From positions 45,867 through 109,866 of the forward strand of contig JBGALV010000003.1 in the NCBI GenBank assembly GCA_044223515.1: a DNA stretch of 64,000 nt, read 5' to 3'. A model generated the notes under the pieces. It was not told where the DNA came from. It ran no database searches and worked only from the letters and a program-made list of their open reading frames with translations. This DNA is from SHVZ01 sp044223515 (GTDB lineage Bacteria; Pseudomonadota; Alphaproteobacteria; SHVZ01). This document shows, in pieces, positions 17,740-26,329 of this stretch (positions are counted from its first letter, which is position 1; the number at the start of each line of letters is the position of its first letter). Both the position numbers and the translations under genes were made by a program.

Positions 17740-20400
17740 CTATGCCTTGGAGGAATGAATCGCGACCTCAGGCGCTGCCGGCGGATTGATCGCCTCGGGC
17801 CCGACGACGCGCCCGTGACATTCCTTGAAGCGCAATCCCGATCCACACGGGCACATCTGCATGCGCTTGACCCGAACCGGCTCGGGCGGGGGCGGCGCCG
17901 GACTTTTTACCGGGTCCGGGTTGGGAACGAGACGCGACAACGAGCGCGCGACGGTCTTCCCGACCTCCGCCAGCATCTCTTCAAAGAAGCTGTAGGCTTC
18001 CTTCCGGTACTCCTGCAGGGGCACCAGCAAGGCCGTCGACCTCAGGTTAACGCCGAAACGGAGATGCTCGAGGGACGCGATCTGTTGGAGCCAGCACTGG
18101 TCGAAGGCGTGCATGACCACGTAGCGTGTCACCCGAAGGCGTTCGCCCGGCTCGAAGGCCTCGAGCCGCTGGCGCCAGAGGTCGACCACGCAGACCTCGA
18201 TCCTCTGCAGCATCTCCTCGTCGGCGATGCCTTCTTCGGCCGCCCAAGCCTCCACCGGAAGGACCAGGTTGAAAAGGTCCAGCAGGTCGGCCTTGAGGCC
18301 GGCGAGATCCCATTGCTCGGCATAGGCGTCAGGCGGGATGCGGTGCGCGACCGTTGCCGACAGGATCTCGGTGCGCATGGCCGCGAGCCGATGGTCGAAG
18401 TCCTCTTCGGCGAGGATCTCGCGACGCAGGTTGTAGACGATCTTGCGTTGGTCGTTGGCGACGTCATCGAAGTCGAGGATGCGCATGCGGCTCTCGACCT
18501 GCATCTCCTCGACCGTGCCCTGGGCCTTGCGGATGGCACGCGTGAGCCAGGAGTGGAACATCGCGGCGCCCTGGTCGAGCCCGATCTTGTCGAGCCGCCG
18601 GCGCAGCCGGTCGGCACCGCCGAAGATGCGGATGAGTTCGTCGTCCAGGGACAGCATGAAGACCGTCTCGCCCGGATCCCCCTGGCGGCCGGCACGGCCG
18701 ATGAGCTGGTCGTCGATGCGTCGGCAGTAGAAGCGCTCGGTCCCGATGATGAACAGGCCGCCTGCCGTCCGTGCCGCCTCGCGGGCCTCGGCGACCTCGC
18801 GCGTGATCGTCTCCGTTACCCTGGCGATCTCCGCCGGGTCGCTCAGGCCGACGGTTGCCTGGGCAACCCGATGGGCAAGATTGCCGCCCAGCTGGATGTC
18901 GGTGCCGCGACCGGCCATGTTCGTCGCGACCGTCACCGCACCCGGGCGGCCCGCCTCGGCGATGATCTCGGCTTCGCGCTCGTGCTGCCGGGCGTTGAGC
19001 ACCTCGTGGGCGATGCCGTGGCGCGAGAGCTCCGCCGAAATGGATTCCGACTGCCCGACCGAGGTCGTTCCGATCAGGATCGGCTGCCCGCGCGCGTGAT
19101 GCTTCTTGGTGCGCTCGACGATCGCCGCGAGCTTCTCCACCGAGGAGCGATAGACCTCGTCCTCGCCGTCGACCCGGATCATCGGTCGGTTGGTCGGGAT
19201 ATCGACCACCGACAGACCATAGATCTGCTGATACTCCTGAGCGTCCATCGACGCGGTGCCGGTCATGCCTCCGATGCGGCGGTAGAGGCGGAAGTAGTTC
19301 TGGTACGTCGTCTGCGCGACGGTCGTTCCCTGATTGCGCAGTGGCAGGCCTTCCTTGGCCTCTAGAGCCTCGTGCAGCCCGTCGCCGAGCCGCCGTCCCG
19401 AGAGCATGCGCCCGCGCAGCTCGTCGATGACGACTACGTCGCCGTCCTTGACGATGTAGTCACGGTCGCGCTTGTAGAGATGGTGCGCGCTGAGCGCCTG
19501 GCTCACGATCTGGACGAGCCAGAGGTTCTGATGGTCGTATAGGTCGCCTTCCTTGATCAGGCCGGCACCCTTCAGCAGTTCCTCGATCCGATCGATGCCG
19601 TCCTCAGTCAGCTGCACCCGCCGTTGCTTCTCGTCGAGATCGATGTGGTCCGCGTCGAGTTCCTGGATCAGCCGATCTACCTCGTAGCAGGAGGACGAGG
19701 CCTCATGCGACGGCGTCATGATCTCGATCGGCATCCGCGCCTCGTCGATCAGGACGGAGTCGACTTCGTCGATGATCACGTAGTCGAGGTCGCGTTGGAC
19801 GATCTCGTCGAGGGAGTGCCGAAGATTGTCGCGCAGATAGTCGAAAGCAAATTCCGTATGGACGCCGTAGGTGATGTCGGCCTGGTAGGCACGCTTTCGG
19901 TCCCCCACTTCCATGGCGCCGGTCAGGCTCGCGACCTCGAGGCCGAGGAAGCGGTAGACAGCGCCCATCCACTCCGCGTCGCGTTTGGCTAGGTAGTCGT
20001 TGACGGTGACGACATGCACGCCGCGGCCGCCGAGCGCGTTGAGAAAGGCCGGCATCGTCGCCGCCAGCGTCTTGCCCTCGCCGGTCTTCATCTCGACGAC
20101 GAGGCCCTGGTGAAGCGCGATGCCGCCCATGATCTGGACGTCGAAGGGCCGCTGGCCGAGAACGCGCTTGGCCGTCTCGCGCACCGCGGCGAAAGCCGGA
20201 ACGAGGAGATCGCTGAGCGGCGTTCCTGCCGTCGCCTGCCGCTTCAGGTCCCGGCCCCGCGCCTGCAGTTCCTCGTCGGAGAGCGCTGCGAACTCGGGTT
20301 CGCGCGCCGTGATCTCCCGGCAAAGGCGGGATATCTCCCGGCGGGAGGAAACGATGGAGAGCCGGCGGATACCGTCACCGAGAACCTTAAGAGCTTTCAT
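17740..20400 (-). CDS. secA: SecA preprotein translocase ATPase, divergent paralogue
   Basis: Motor ATPase that drives unfolded preproteins through SecYEG. At 886 residues it is full length. Walker A MKTGEGKT is at 104-111, followed by HVVTVNDYLAKRDAEWMG, TEFAFDYLRDNL and the DEVDSVLIDEAR Walker B region. Helicase motifs VATNMAGRGTDIQLGG and DQLIGRAGRQGDPGE follow, then the scaffold/wing region. A C-terminal zinc motif CPCGSGLRFKECHG sits about 25 residues before the end. Several normally invariant positions differ: TERFYCRRIDDQL replaces the usual [16 protein letters not shown] context, and RMPI replaces RTPL. With its place among glycosyltransferases and no sec or housekeeping neighbours, this suggests an accessory copy rather than the general SecA. 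That role is inferred; a second secA elsewhere would be needed. Confidence 0.85.
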   Translation of the reverse strand: MKALKVLGDGIRRLSIVSSRREISRLCREITAREPEFAALSDEELQARGRDLKRQATAGTPLSDLLVPAFAAVRETAKRVLGQRPFDVQIMGGIALHQGLVVEMKTGEGKTLAATMPAFLNALGGRGVHVVTVNDYLAKRDAEWMGAVYRFLGLEVASLTGAMEVGDRKRAYQADITYGVHTEFAFDYLRDNLRHSLDEIVQRDLDYVIIDEVDSVLIDEARMPIEIMTPSHEASSSCYEVDRLIQELDADHIDLDEKQRRVQLTEDGIDRIEELLKGAGLIKEGDLYDHQNLWLVQIVSQALSAHHLYKRDRDYIVKDGDVVVIDELRGRMLSGRRLGDGLHEALEAKEGLPLRNQGTTVAQTTYQNYFRLYRRIGGMTGTASMDAQEYQQIYGLSVVDIPTNRPMIRVDGEDEVYRSSVEKLAAIVERTKKHHARGQPILIGTTSVGQSESISAELSRHGIAHEVLNARQHEREAEIIAEAGRPGAVTVATNMAGRGTDIQLGGNLAHRVAQATVGLSDPAEIARVTETITREVAEAREAARTAGGLFIIGTERFYCRRIDDQLIGRAGRQGDPGETVFMLSLDDELIRIFGGADRLRRRLDKIGLDQGAAMFHSWLTRAIRKAQGTVEEMQVESRMRILDFDDVANDQRKIVYNLRREILAEEDFDHRLAAMRTEILSATVAHRIPPDAYAEQWDLAGLKADLLDLFNLVLPVEAWAAEEGIADEEMLQRIEVCVVDLWRQRLEAFEPGERLRVTRYVVMHAFDQCWLQQIASLEHLRFGVNLRSTALLVPLQEYRKEAYSFFEEMLAEVGKTVARSLSRLVPNPDPVKSPAPPPPEPVRVKRMQMCPCGSGLRFKECHGRVVGPEAINPPAAPEVAIHSSKA

Positions 20401-20483
20401 GATCGACTCGACCTTTGCGACGCTTCACACGGCACGACCGGCGCCCGTCAGGGCGCATTTCGCTCGGGGGCCGTGGGGTAATA

Positions 20484-20879
20484 TCAGGCATTCACGATAT
20501 CGCCGTAGTTCTTCTCTTCGAGAATGCTCGAACCGAGCCGATCGTCTATCCGCCGTTTGACTTCGGCGCGCTCCCGGTTGAGGTCGAACGCCCGCATGCA
20601 AAGCCGTGCGAGTGACTCGTCGTAGATGCCCTGCCGCCGACGCTCATAGACCTTATCCGTCAGCACCCAGATCTCGTCATTGATCTGCTCAAGTTCAATG
20701 CAAAAACGATTCAGGTCTTCGTCAAGTCCTATGGTCCGCGCTTGAATCCTCAGCAAGCGCTCCAGCTCGGAAACGACGTTCGCCTGCTTCGCCGCATCGA
20801 CCAGTCTTTGCTTCTTTATCTTCAGGATTACAATGCGATCTAGGAGTTCTCCCGGGGAGATCTCGATCTGAACTAGCAT
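20484..20879 (-). CDS. DUF6165-family protein
   Basis: A 131-residue acidic, mostly helical protein that I recognise as DUF6165-like; function unknown. It begins MLVQIEISPGELLDRIVILK and contains LEQINDEIWVLTDKVYERRR in the middle. I chose the ATG at 20879, preceded by a purine-rich GAGGG. A GTG at 20912 has a GAGGAG directly abutting it, too close for good initiation, and would add 11 residues. It lies 83 bases upstream of secA on the same strand and probably starts this operon. The L-x-D-R-[IL]-x-I-L-x-I-K pattern recurs in the unknown protein at 22036-22671, pointing to a shared fold. It may be a small partner of the glycosylation machinery. Confidence 0.65.
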   Translation of the reverse strand: MLVQIEISPGELLDRIVILKIKKQRLVDAAKQANVVSELERLLRIQARTIGLDEDLNRFCIELEQINDEIWVLTDKVYERRRQGIYDESLARLCMRAFDLNRERAEVKRRIDDRLGSSILEEKNYGDIVNA

Positions 20880-20975
20880 TTCCGGCCCTCTGAATATGCC
20901 TGCTGGTACCACCTCCTCAACGGTATGTTCAAGAAGCGTTCACAGCCTTCCACGCGCACCGACGGACAATAATAG

Positions 20976-22058
20976 ATGCCATCTGCTGGAAGCCCTCGGC
21001 GGCCACTTCGCGTCGCGGTGGCAGGCCTTGGTTTCGGGTACGCTGTACATCTTCCCGGTTGGCTTGACCAGACAGGGGTCGAGATCGTCGGCGTCGCCTC
21101 CCGGCGTCGCGACAAGGCCATCGATGCAGCCGCCCGGCACGGCATCTCCCATGCAACCGACGACATCGAAGACCTGCTGGCGCTCGAGCCGGACATCGTC
21201 TCGATCGCGCTTCCGCCCGATGTCACGGCGCCGGCGGTGCAATCGGCTCTGACGCGCGGGATCGCGGTCGTGAGCGAGAAGCCGATCGCGGCGACGCTCG
21301 CCGAAGCCTCCGTTCTCTCCCGCCTCTCGGTGAACCGGACGACGGCGGTGAATTTCAGCTTCTCCGAGCTCGACACGTTCCGGACGCTCCGTGCCGGACT
21401 GGCGTCAGGAGATCTCGGGGCGCCGGTGCGGGCGAAACTGGCATGGCGAACCGAGTCCTACGCGCACAAGCACCACATATGGAGCTGGAAGACCGATCGC
21501 CGGCGCTTCGGAGGGGTTGTTACCAGCTTTGCCAGTCACGTGGCCCACCTCGCCGAATGGCTGCTCGGACCCATCGACTCCCTCAAGGCGTCCCTCGATG
21601 ACTTTCACACGCGGGCCTTCGCGCCCCCGGACGCATTGCCGGCATGGGATCGCGCGGAGATCCTGCTGCACCATCGGAGCGGCACCACCGTTCGGGTCCT
21701 TCTCGACAATGCGGCGCCCGGCGAGGATGTTCACGAATGGACGGTCCTCTGCACCGAGGGAAGCTACCGCCTGGTCAAGGAGCGGCCGGGAATCATGACC
21801 GGGTTCGCGCTCTATCGTACCCCGACGGGCGGCTCGCCCGAGGTCGTCGCCCGGGACCAGCACCAGGACAATGCCGGTGGGAGGGCGCTGCCCTTCCGCC
21901 GCCTCCTCGACCGTTTCGTCGCCGCGGTCCATGCCGGCGGCCAGTGCGAGCCGAGCTTTGCACATGGGTGCCGCACCCAGTATCTGATGGCCCAGATCGA
22001 GGCCTCTGCCTCCACCATGTCCGTCCGTGAGTGCGATGAGCTCATTCTCCGTACCTGA
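20976..22058 (+). CDS. Gfo/Idh/MocA-family NAD(P)-dependent oxidoreductase
   Basis: A 360-residue dehydrogenase of the Gfo/Idh/MocA family, which oxidises or reduces sugar ring carbons, often of nucleotide sugars. The N-terminal Rossmann strand is RVAVAGLGFGYAVHLPGW. SEKPIA at ~104-109 carries the conserved lysine, and the C-terminal alpha/beta domain contains the histidine-rich YAHKHHIWSWKTDRRRFGG. It heads a three-gene plus-strand operon and is divergent from the DUF6165 gene, leaving 96 bases for two promoters. It may modify a sugar donor used by the TPR-GT41 at the end of the operon. The substrate cannot be named. The coding end overlaps the next gene by about 23 bases. Confidence 0.8.
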   Translation: MPSAGSPRRPLRVAVAGLGFGYAVHLPGWLDQTGVEIVGVASRRRDKAIDAAARHGISHATDDIEDLLALEPDIVSIALPPDVTAPAVQSALTRGIAVVSEKPIAATLAEASVLSRLSVNRTTAVNFSFSELDTFRTLRAGLASGDLGAPVRAKLAWRTESYAHKHHIWSWKTDRRRFGGVVTSFASHVAHLAEWLLGPIDSLKASLDDFHTRAFAPPDALPAWDRAEILLHHRSGTTVRVLLDNAAPGEDVHEWTVLCTEGSYRLVKERPGIMTGFALYRTPTGGSPEVVARDQHQDNAGGRALPFRRLLDRFVAAVHAGGQCEPSFAHGCRTQYLMAQIEASASTMSVRECDELILRT

Positions 22059-22671
22059 TCAGAGCTACTTTCTCGGGCTCGCCGACTACTCGCGCGGCTT
22101 CACCGCGCGTATCGGGCTGGGCAACCATAGCCAGCCACTGGACCACCTGCTGGGGGATCTCAAGCCGCGCCTGGATCGGATGCGCGATGGCGAGACCGCT
22201 CTCGTCGCCGCTATCCCACGACCGACCGCGCTCCGCACGCGAGATGCGTCGCGGGCTGTCGGGATGAACACGGTCGGCCTGCTCGCGGACCGCCTTACAA
22301 TTCTCGTCATCAAGGAATGGAATCTTAGGCATCGCAACGCCGATGCCGCCTCAGCGGACAATCTGGCCCGCACCGAGATACCCGAGATCTGCCGGGCATT
22401 GGCCCAGGTGGAGCCGGACCAGCCTCTTTACGTCGGCAAGATCTCTGCGATCCGCGCCGGCGCCGAAGCCGAGACCTGGGCCCAAGCCTATTTCGGCCTC
22501 TTGTCCGCGAACCTCCTCCTCTGGGAGGCCCAGGAGGTCCTCTACCGGCGTGGCATCCTGGAATTGCCGGCCGAGGAGATCCGCTCCTACATCCACTGGT
22601 TCTCGCTCGGCAACATGCTGAGGAACGAATACATGGCCCTCTGCGAGCGGCTGTTCTGGCAGCAGCCGTGA
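22036..22671 (+). CDS. Unknown protein, possible remote relative of DUF6165
   Basis: A 211-residue soluble protein with no signal peptide or membrane segment. I do not recognise a named family. The central stretch LLADRLTILVIKEWNLRHR matches the L-x-D-R-[IL]-x-I-L-x-I-K pattern of the nearby DUF6165 protein. Further on, ANLLLWEAQEVLYRRG parallels INDEIWVLTDKVYERR of that protein, and DUF4254-type proteins show a related D-R-L-S-I-L core. The start is the ATG at 22036, inside the end of the oxidoreductase gene; a GTG at 22027 is an alternative. The stop overlaps the GTG of the following TPR-GT41 gene, so the two are translationally coupled. Confidence 0.7.
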   Translation: MSSFSVPDQSYFLGLADYSRGFTARIGLGNHSQPLDHLLGDLKPRLDRMRDGETALVAAIPRPTALRTRDASRAVGMNTVGLLADRLTILVIKEWNLRHRNADAASADNLARTEIPEICRALAQVEPDQPLYVGKISAIRAGAEAETWAQAYFGLLSANLLLWEAQEVLYRRGILELPAEEIRSYIHWFSLGNMLRNEYMALCERLFWQQP

Positions 22672-24677
22672 GCGTGTCCGACGTCGCGTCCCTTTCCGGC
22701 GCGGATGCGGAGAGATCAGAACTCCTTCATCATCTTGCCGTCGAGGCCGGTCTGGCGGGACACCACGGTCTCGCGTCACGCCTGATCGCCGGCGCCCTCG
22801 CGCTCGTGCCGGGCCGCACCGAACTCTGGGCCAACCAGGCGATAGCCGCTCGATCCATCGGACAGCCCGACCTGGTTGAGACATACGGGCGCCGCGCGCT
22901 GGCCCTCAGCCCCCATCGCGCCGAGATGTGGGCATTGCAGGCCGACCTCGTGACCGCGTCCGATCCGAAAGGCGCCCGCCGGGCGTGCCGGATCGCCCTC
23001 GCCCTCGATCCTACGGCCGCGGCTACTTGGACGAATCTGGGCCTGCTCGTCCGCCAGCTCTCCGATCGCCAGCGGGGCCTCGCATACACGCGTCGCGCGC
23101 TCGTCGTCGACATCGCCAATGCCGAGAGCTGGAACAACTTCGGCCTCGCGCTCACCGATCTCGGCAGGTTCGGCGACGGCAGAGCCGCCTTCGAATTCGG
23201 AATCTCGCTCGACTCCAGGCTCGGGTCGCTCCACTCGAACCTGGCACACATCCTGGTCAGTGGCGGCCAGGTCGAAGAGGGCCTGATCGCCTACCGAAGA
23301 GCCATCGCTCTCGAGCCGCAGCGGGCAGAGGCGCTCAATGGTCTTGCCGGCGCGTTGAAGGACCAGAGCCTGGCGGAACTAGCGACCATGATCGCGCGAT
23401 GCGCGATGGTCTGCGATCCCGACAGCATCACCGCGGCCAAGACTTACCTGACCTGCCTCCTGCACCTGCCGGGCCTGACACCGACCCGCTTGTATGCCGA
23501 GCATCGGCAGGTCGCCGCCCGCTTCGAAGCGAAGATCCGTCCGCTGGCTCCTCCTCCCAACGTCAAGGATACGGCCCGGCGCCTGATCGTCGGCTACGTC
23601 TCCTCCGATCTCCGCGGTCACCCGGTGGCTCGATACCTGAAGGCCGCCTTCGAGCACAGGAACAGCGATCGGTTCGGCGTGAATGTCTATTCCGACGTGC
23701 GTGCCGAGGACGCGGAAACCGCATGGTACCGATCCAAGAGCGATCTATGGCGGGACGTCCAAGGCCTCGACGACACGGCCGTGGCGCAGGTCATCCGCGA
23801 GGATCGGGTGGATATCATGGTCGTCCCGGCCTCACACTTCGACGATAACCGGCTGTTCCTTGCCGCTCATGGCGCGGCGCCCATCCAGCTCTCGGCCTTT
23901 GCCGGCACCACGACGGGTGTGCTGCGCGCCACGCACTGGCTGACCGACTGGATGCTTCATCCGGACAGGACCGAGGAACGCTTCTCCGAAGCGCTCCAGC
24001 GCCTACCCATCCTTCATTTCTTCAATCCGCCCGTGTCTGATCCGCCGATCGTGGAACCGCCCTCGGCGTCCAAGGGGTTCGTCACGTTCGGTTGCTTCGT
24101 GAATCCGGCGCGCATCAATGCCGAGGTGATCCGCTCCTGGTCGCGCATCCTCGCCCGTCTTCCGACAGCGCGGCTGGTGCTCAAGAACCGGACGGCGTTC
24201 AAGAACGCGGAGATCCAGGCCCGCTATCGTCGCCAGTTCGAGGCCACAGGAGGAGATTTCGACCGCGTCCATCTGATGACCTCCGACGACAGCCGCTACG
24301 ACCATCAGAAGCGCTACAACGACCTCGACATCGTCCTCGACACCTTTCCCTTCACCGGGGCCTCGGCCAGCTTCGATGCCCTGTGGATGGGGGTCCCGGT
24401 GGTCACCCTGTCGGGGTGGGGCTTCGTTCAGCGGATGACCGAGTCCTTCCACATGCCGCTGAAGCTGGAGAGGCTGGTGGCGAGGTCGACCGATCAGTAC
24501 GAAGAGATCGCCATCTCCCTCGCCAAGGATCAGGAATGGCGATCATCGCTGAGACGAGATCTTCGCCGTCGGATCTCAGGCTCTATCCTCTGCGACGGTC
24601 CCGCCTACGCGCGCGCGCTCGAAGTCGCCTTCAGAGCCATGTGGACCCGATGGTGCGAAACGTCGCAGCCCCACTAG
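22668..24677 (+). CDS. TPR-GT41 glycosyltransferase with Arg at the catalytic-lysine position
   Basis: A 669-residue protein starting with a GTG that overlaps the upstream stop (GTGA). TPR repeats cover ~1-270. The GT41 region starts RRLIVGYVSSDLRGHPVARY and includes PASHFDDNRLFLAAHGAAP and SAFAGTTTGVLRATHWLTD. The nucleotide-side motif is FGCFVNPARINAEVI: arginine stands where every other GT41 of this window, and human OGT (Lys842), has lysine. DIVLDTFPFTGASASFDALW and MGVPVVTLSGWGF follow. If the lysine is essential here as in OGT, this copy would be weak or inactive, perhaps a scaffold; alternatively the arginine contacts the donor phosphate. Confidence 0.85.
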   Translation: MSVSDVASLSGADAERSELLHHLAVEAGLAGHHGLASRLIAGALALVPGRTELWANQAIAARSIGQPDLVETYGRRALALSPHRAEMWALQADLVTASDPKGARRACRIALALDPTAAATWTNLGLLVRQLSDRQRGLAYTRRALVVDIANAESWNNFGLALTDLGRFGDGRAAFEFGISLDSRLGSLHSNLAHILVSGGQVEEGLIAYRRAIALEPQRAEALNGLAGALKDQSLAELATMIARCAMVCDPDSITAAKTYLTCLLHLPGLTPTRLYAEHRQVAARFEAKIRPLAPPPNVKDTARRLIVGYVSSDLRGHPVARYLKAAFEHRNSDRFGVNVYSDVRAEDAETAWYRSKSDLWRDVQGLDDTAVAQVIREDRVDIMVVPASHFDDNRLFLAAHGAAPIQLSAFAGTTTGVLRATHWLTDWMLHPDRTEERFSEALQRLPILHFFNPPVSDPPIVEPPSASKGFVTFGCFVNPARINAEVIRSWSRILARLPTARLVLKNRTAFKNAEIQARYRRQFEATGGDFDRVHLMTSDDSRYDHQKRYNDLDIVLDTFPFTGASASFDALWMGVPVVTLSGWGFVQRMTESFHMPLKLERLVARSTDQYEEIAISLAKDQEWRSSLRRDLRRRISGSILCDGPAYARALEVAFRAMWTRWCETSQPH

Positions 24678-24681
24678 GCGG

Positions 24682-25656
24682 CTAGGACTTGGCGACAACC
24701 AGCCTTGCTTGGCCCTGCAGGTAGGACTTGGAGGCAGGAACGGCAGGCAGGGACGGGTGGATCGTGAGCCCTCGCGCGGAAACGTCCACCTTGGCACCGT
24801 CATAGACCGCCAGCACATCGGGCAGGATCGCCTTTACCCGATAGGCGAAGGCCGCGGTCGCCTGATAGGCGGCACCGAACTGCTGGGCAAGCACGGCCCA
24901 CGGAATCTCGACCGATCGCGAGAGCCTGGGAAGCCGGTGCGCGAGCCAGACGTAGAGATCGAGGCACAGCGGCGATCCCTTGAGATAGGCGATCGCCCGC
25001 GGATCGAGCGGGACCGCATGATTGCGAAGGTGATCGTAGAACTGCGGCGTCAGAACGACGGCCTTCGGGAAGAAGGTACCCTCGTCGGCCGCCCACAGAT
25101 GCAACCCGCCCTCGACCAGCTGCTGGTCGTGGATGACGGATTCCTGCGTCTCGGTGTGGTCCCACTGGAAGGTGAAGGAGCAGCGTGAGATGCGCAGCGC
25201 CTGCTCGCGGATCGCCTTGATGCTGCCGCGCTCGCCGCCGGTGACCGGAATGCCGAGGCTGCGGATCCAGGCCGTCATCGACTTGCCGAGGCTGATCGTG
25301 CGCGACTTGATGCCTTCGGTCATCAGGTAGACCAGGATCAGCCGGGCCTTGGCGCCGTACGGCACGCCGACCACGCGCATCTGGCCGTCGGTGACGATCG
25401 CGCCAGGCGTGATGATCAGGTGGAACTTGCCGTTGGAGCGGATCCAGCGGGCCTCGTCGTTCTCGGGCCGCATGTGCGGCAGGCCGGCAAGGCAGAAGCC
25501 GGAATGGAGGTAGGAGATGTCCTCCTCGATCGAGCTCATGATCTCGTGCGCGGCCTCGAGCCGGCGAAGCTCGCGACGCGGAACGGCCTGGCTTTCGGCT
25601 TCCCGGAGAAGTTGCTTGAAGCCCTTGAGCAGGAGCTGGTTGTGAATGTCGGCCAT
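24682..25656 (-). CDS. repA: RepA_C-type plasmid replication initiator
   Basis: A 324-residue replication initiator of the RepA_C type found on many alphaproteobacterial plasmids. It binds origin repeats and starts replication. Diagnostic segments are LHSGFCLAGLPHMRPEND (~50-67), GKFHLIITPGAIVTDG, VGVPYGAKARLILVYLMTE, the LGKSMTAWIRSLGIP segment with IREQALRISRC, and ALDPRAIAYLKGSPLCLDLY. The ATG lacks a good Shine-Dalgarno sequence. The 3' end lies four bases from the convergent TPR-GT41 gene. The 673-base stretch upstream carries repeated ACGCTGAATCTCT elements that look like iterons. No parA, parB or mobilisation genes are visible, so whether this is an active replicon, a chromid or an integrated relic cannot be decided here. 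Confidence 0.8.
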   Translation of the reverse strand: MADIHNQLLLKGFKQLLREAESQAVPRRELRRLEAAHEIMSSIEEDISYLHSGFCLAGLPHMRPENDEARWIRSNGKFHLIITPGAIVTDGQMRVVGVPYGAKARLILVYLMTEGIKSRTISLGKSMTAWIRSLGIPVTGGERGSIKAIREQALRISRCSFTFQWDHTETQESVIHDQQLVEGGLHLWAADEGTFFPKAVVLTPQFYDHLRNHAVPLDPRAIAYLKGSPLCLDLYVWLAHRLPRLSRSVEIPWAVLAQQFGAAYQATAAFAYRVKAILPDVLAVYDGAKVDVSARGLTIHPSLPAVPASKSYLQGQARLVVAKS

Positions 25657-25761
25657 GAGGGAATGTCAGTGAATGCGGCTGCACACTAACAGCGGGTTTA
25701 GCGCGCGGCCAAGGACGGCGACTGCGGCTGCGACCCTTATCCTCACGATCCTTTCTATGAC

Positions 25762-26195
25762 GCGCTGAATCTCTAAGGATGGCCGCGCGCCTATATCCGA
25801 AGTAGAGGAGTCTTATAGAGGTAGAGGCTTAGAGATGCTGCGCGGACGGACGAAGGTCCGGTTAGCGGTTCTGCGCGGCCAATCGTGTCTTTGAGACCGA
25901 TCGACGCCCGGGCTCTGCGTGGATGGTTTTGCCCGATAGAGATTCAGCGTGGCAAGCCGGGGATGGTCCGGATCGCCCCGACGTCGGGATTCCATGCTCG
26001 AAGTCGGGGGTATCCATCACAGAATCTACGTGGTCCTGGGCGAACATTCGCATGATCGTATGTCTTCTTGCGGCAAATTGGTTCTCGTCCGAACTGGCAA
26101 CGGTATCGGGATGCGGCCCGGTTGACCTTCTCTACGCTGAATCTCTGATGGCGGGACTTCCCGCACGAGACCGGCTCATCTCACGCTGAAACTGT
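25762..26195. repeat. Iteron-like repeats upstream of repA
   Basis: A 13-base element with consensus ACGCTGAATCTCT occurs at 25762-25774 (first base G), at 25938-25950 on the opposite strand (exact), at 26134-26146 (exact) and at 26183-26195 (two mismatches). A more degenerate inverted match, AGAGATGCTGCGC, lies at 25831-25843. Two exact copies and two near copies of a 13-mer within 434 bases beside a replication initiator gene fit RepA binding sites. The spacing is irregular, unlike a tight iteron array. Confidence 0.6.
25770..25835. repeat. Inverted repeat TCTCTAAG / CTTAGAGA
   Basis: TCTCTAAG at 25770-25777 and its exact reverse complement CTTAGAGA at 25828-25835 flank a 50-base segment. 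The left arm overlaps the end of the first iteron-like element and the right arm overlaps a degenerate one. It may be an initiator or operator site for repA autoregulation. Confidence 0.4.
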
Positions 26196-26329
26196 GATCG
26201 GCTATATCGCGTCCGGGAGCGGCCTTGACAGCGCAGGCGATTGAATGTCCAAGACGTTCCGCGCAAGGACATTCGAGCCGCCGGCCCCGTTCGGGGCGTT
26301 CCGGCCCTATCGCCCAAGGAGCAGCCGTC

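Larger units (their letters stand above)
25657..26329. other. Intergenic region, candidate replication origin
   Basis: No convincing gene lies in these 673 bases. They hold four copies of an iteron-like element (entered separately) and an inverted TCTCTAAG/CTTAGAGA pair. A purine-rich, relatively AT-rich stretch with GTAGAGG repeated lies near 25802-25836. Two short perfect hairpins are present: GCGGGA-CT-TCCCGC at 26151-26164 and GCCCCG-TT-CGGGGC at 26284-26297, the latter just before the ribosome-binding site of the next gene. The position immediately upstream of repA, on its start side, is where plasmid origins of this class usually lie. The assignment as an origin is inferred from position and repeats. 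Confidence 0.55.

Noticed and set aside
20441..20456. GCGCCC-GTCA-GGGCGC hairpin between the DUF6165 gene and secA
   Set aside because: The stem is only 6 bp, with no T-run on the minus strand. Not convincing as a terminator inside an apparent operon.
26224..26251. TTGACA at 26224 as promoter for the small gene at 26330
   Set aside because: No acceptable -10 hexamer lies 16-18 bases downstream.
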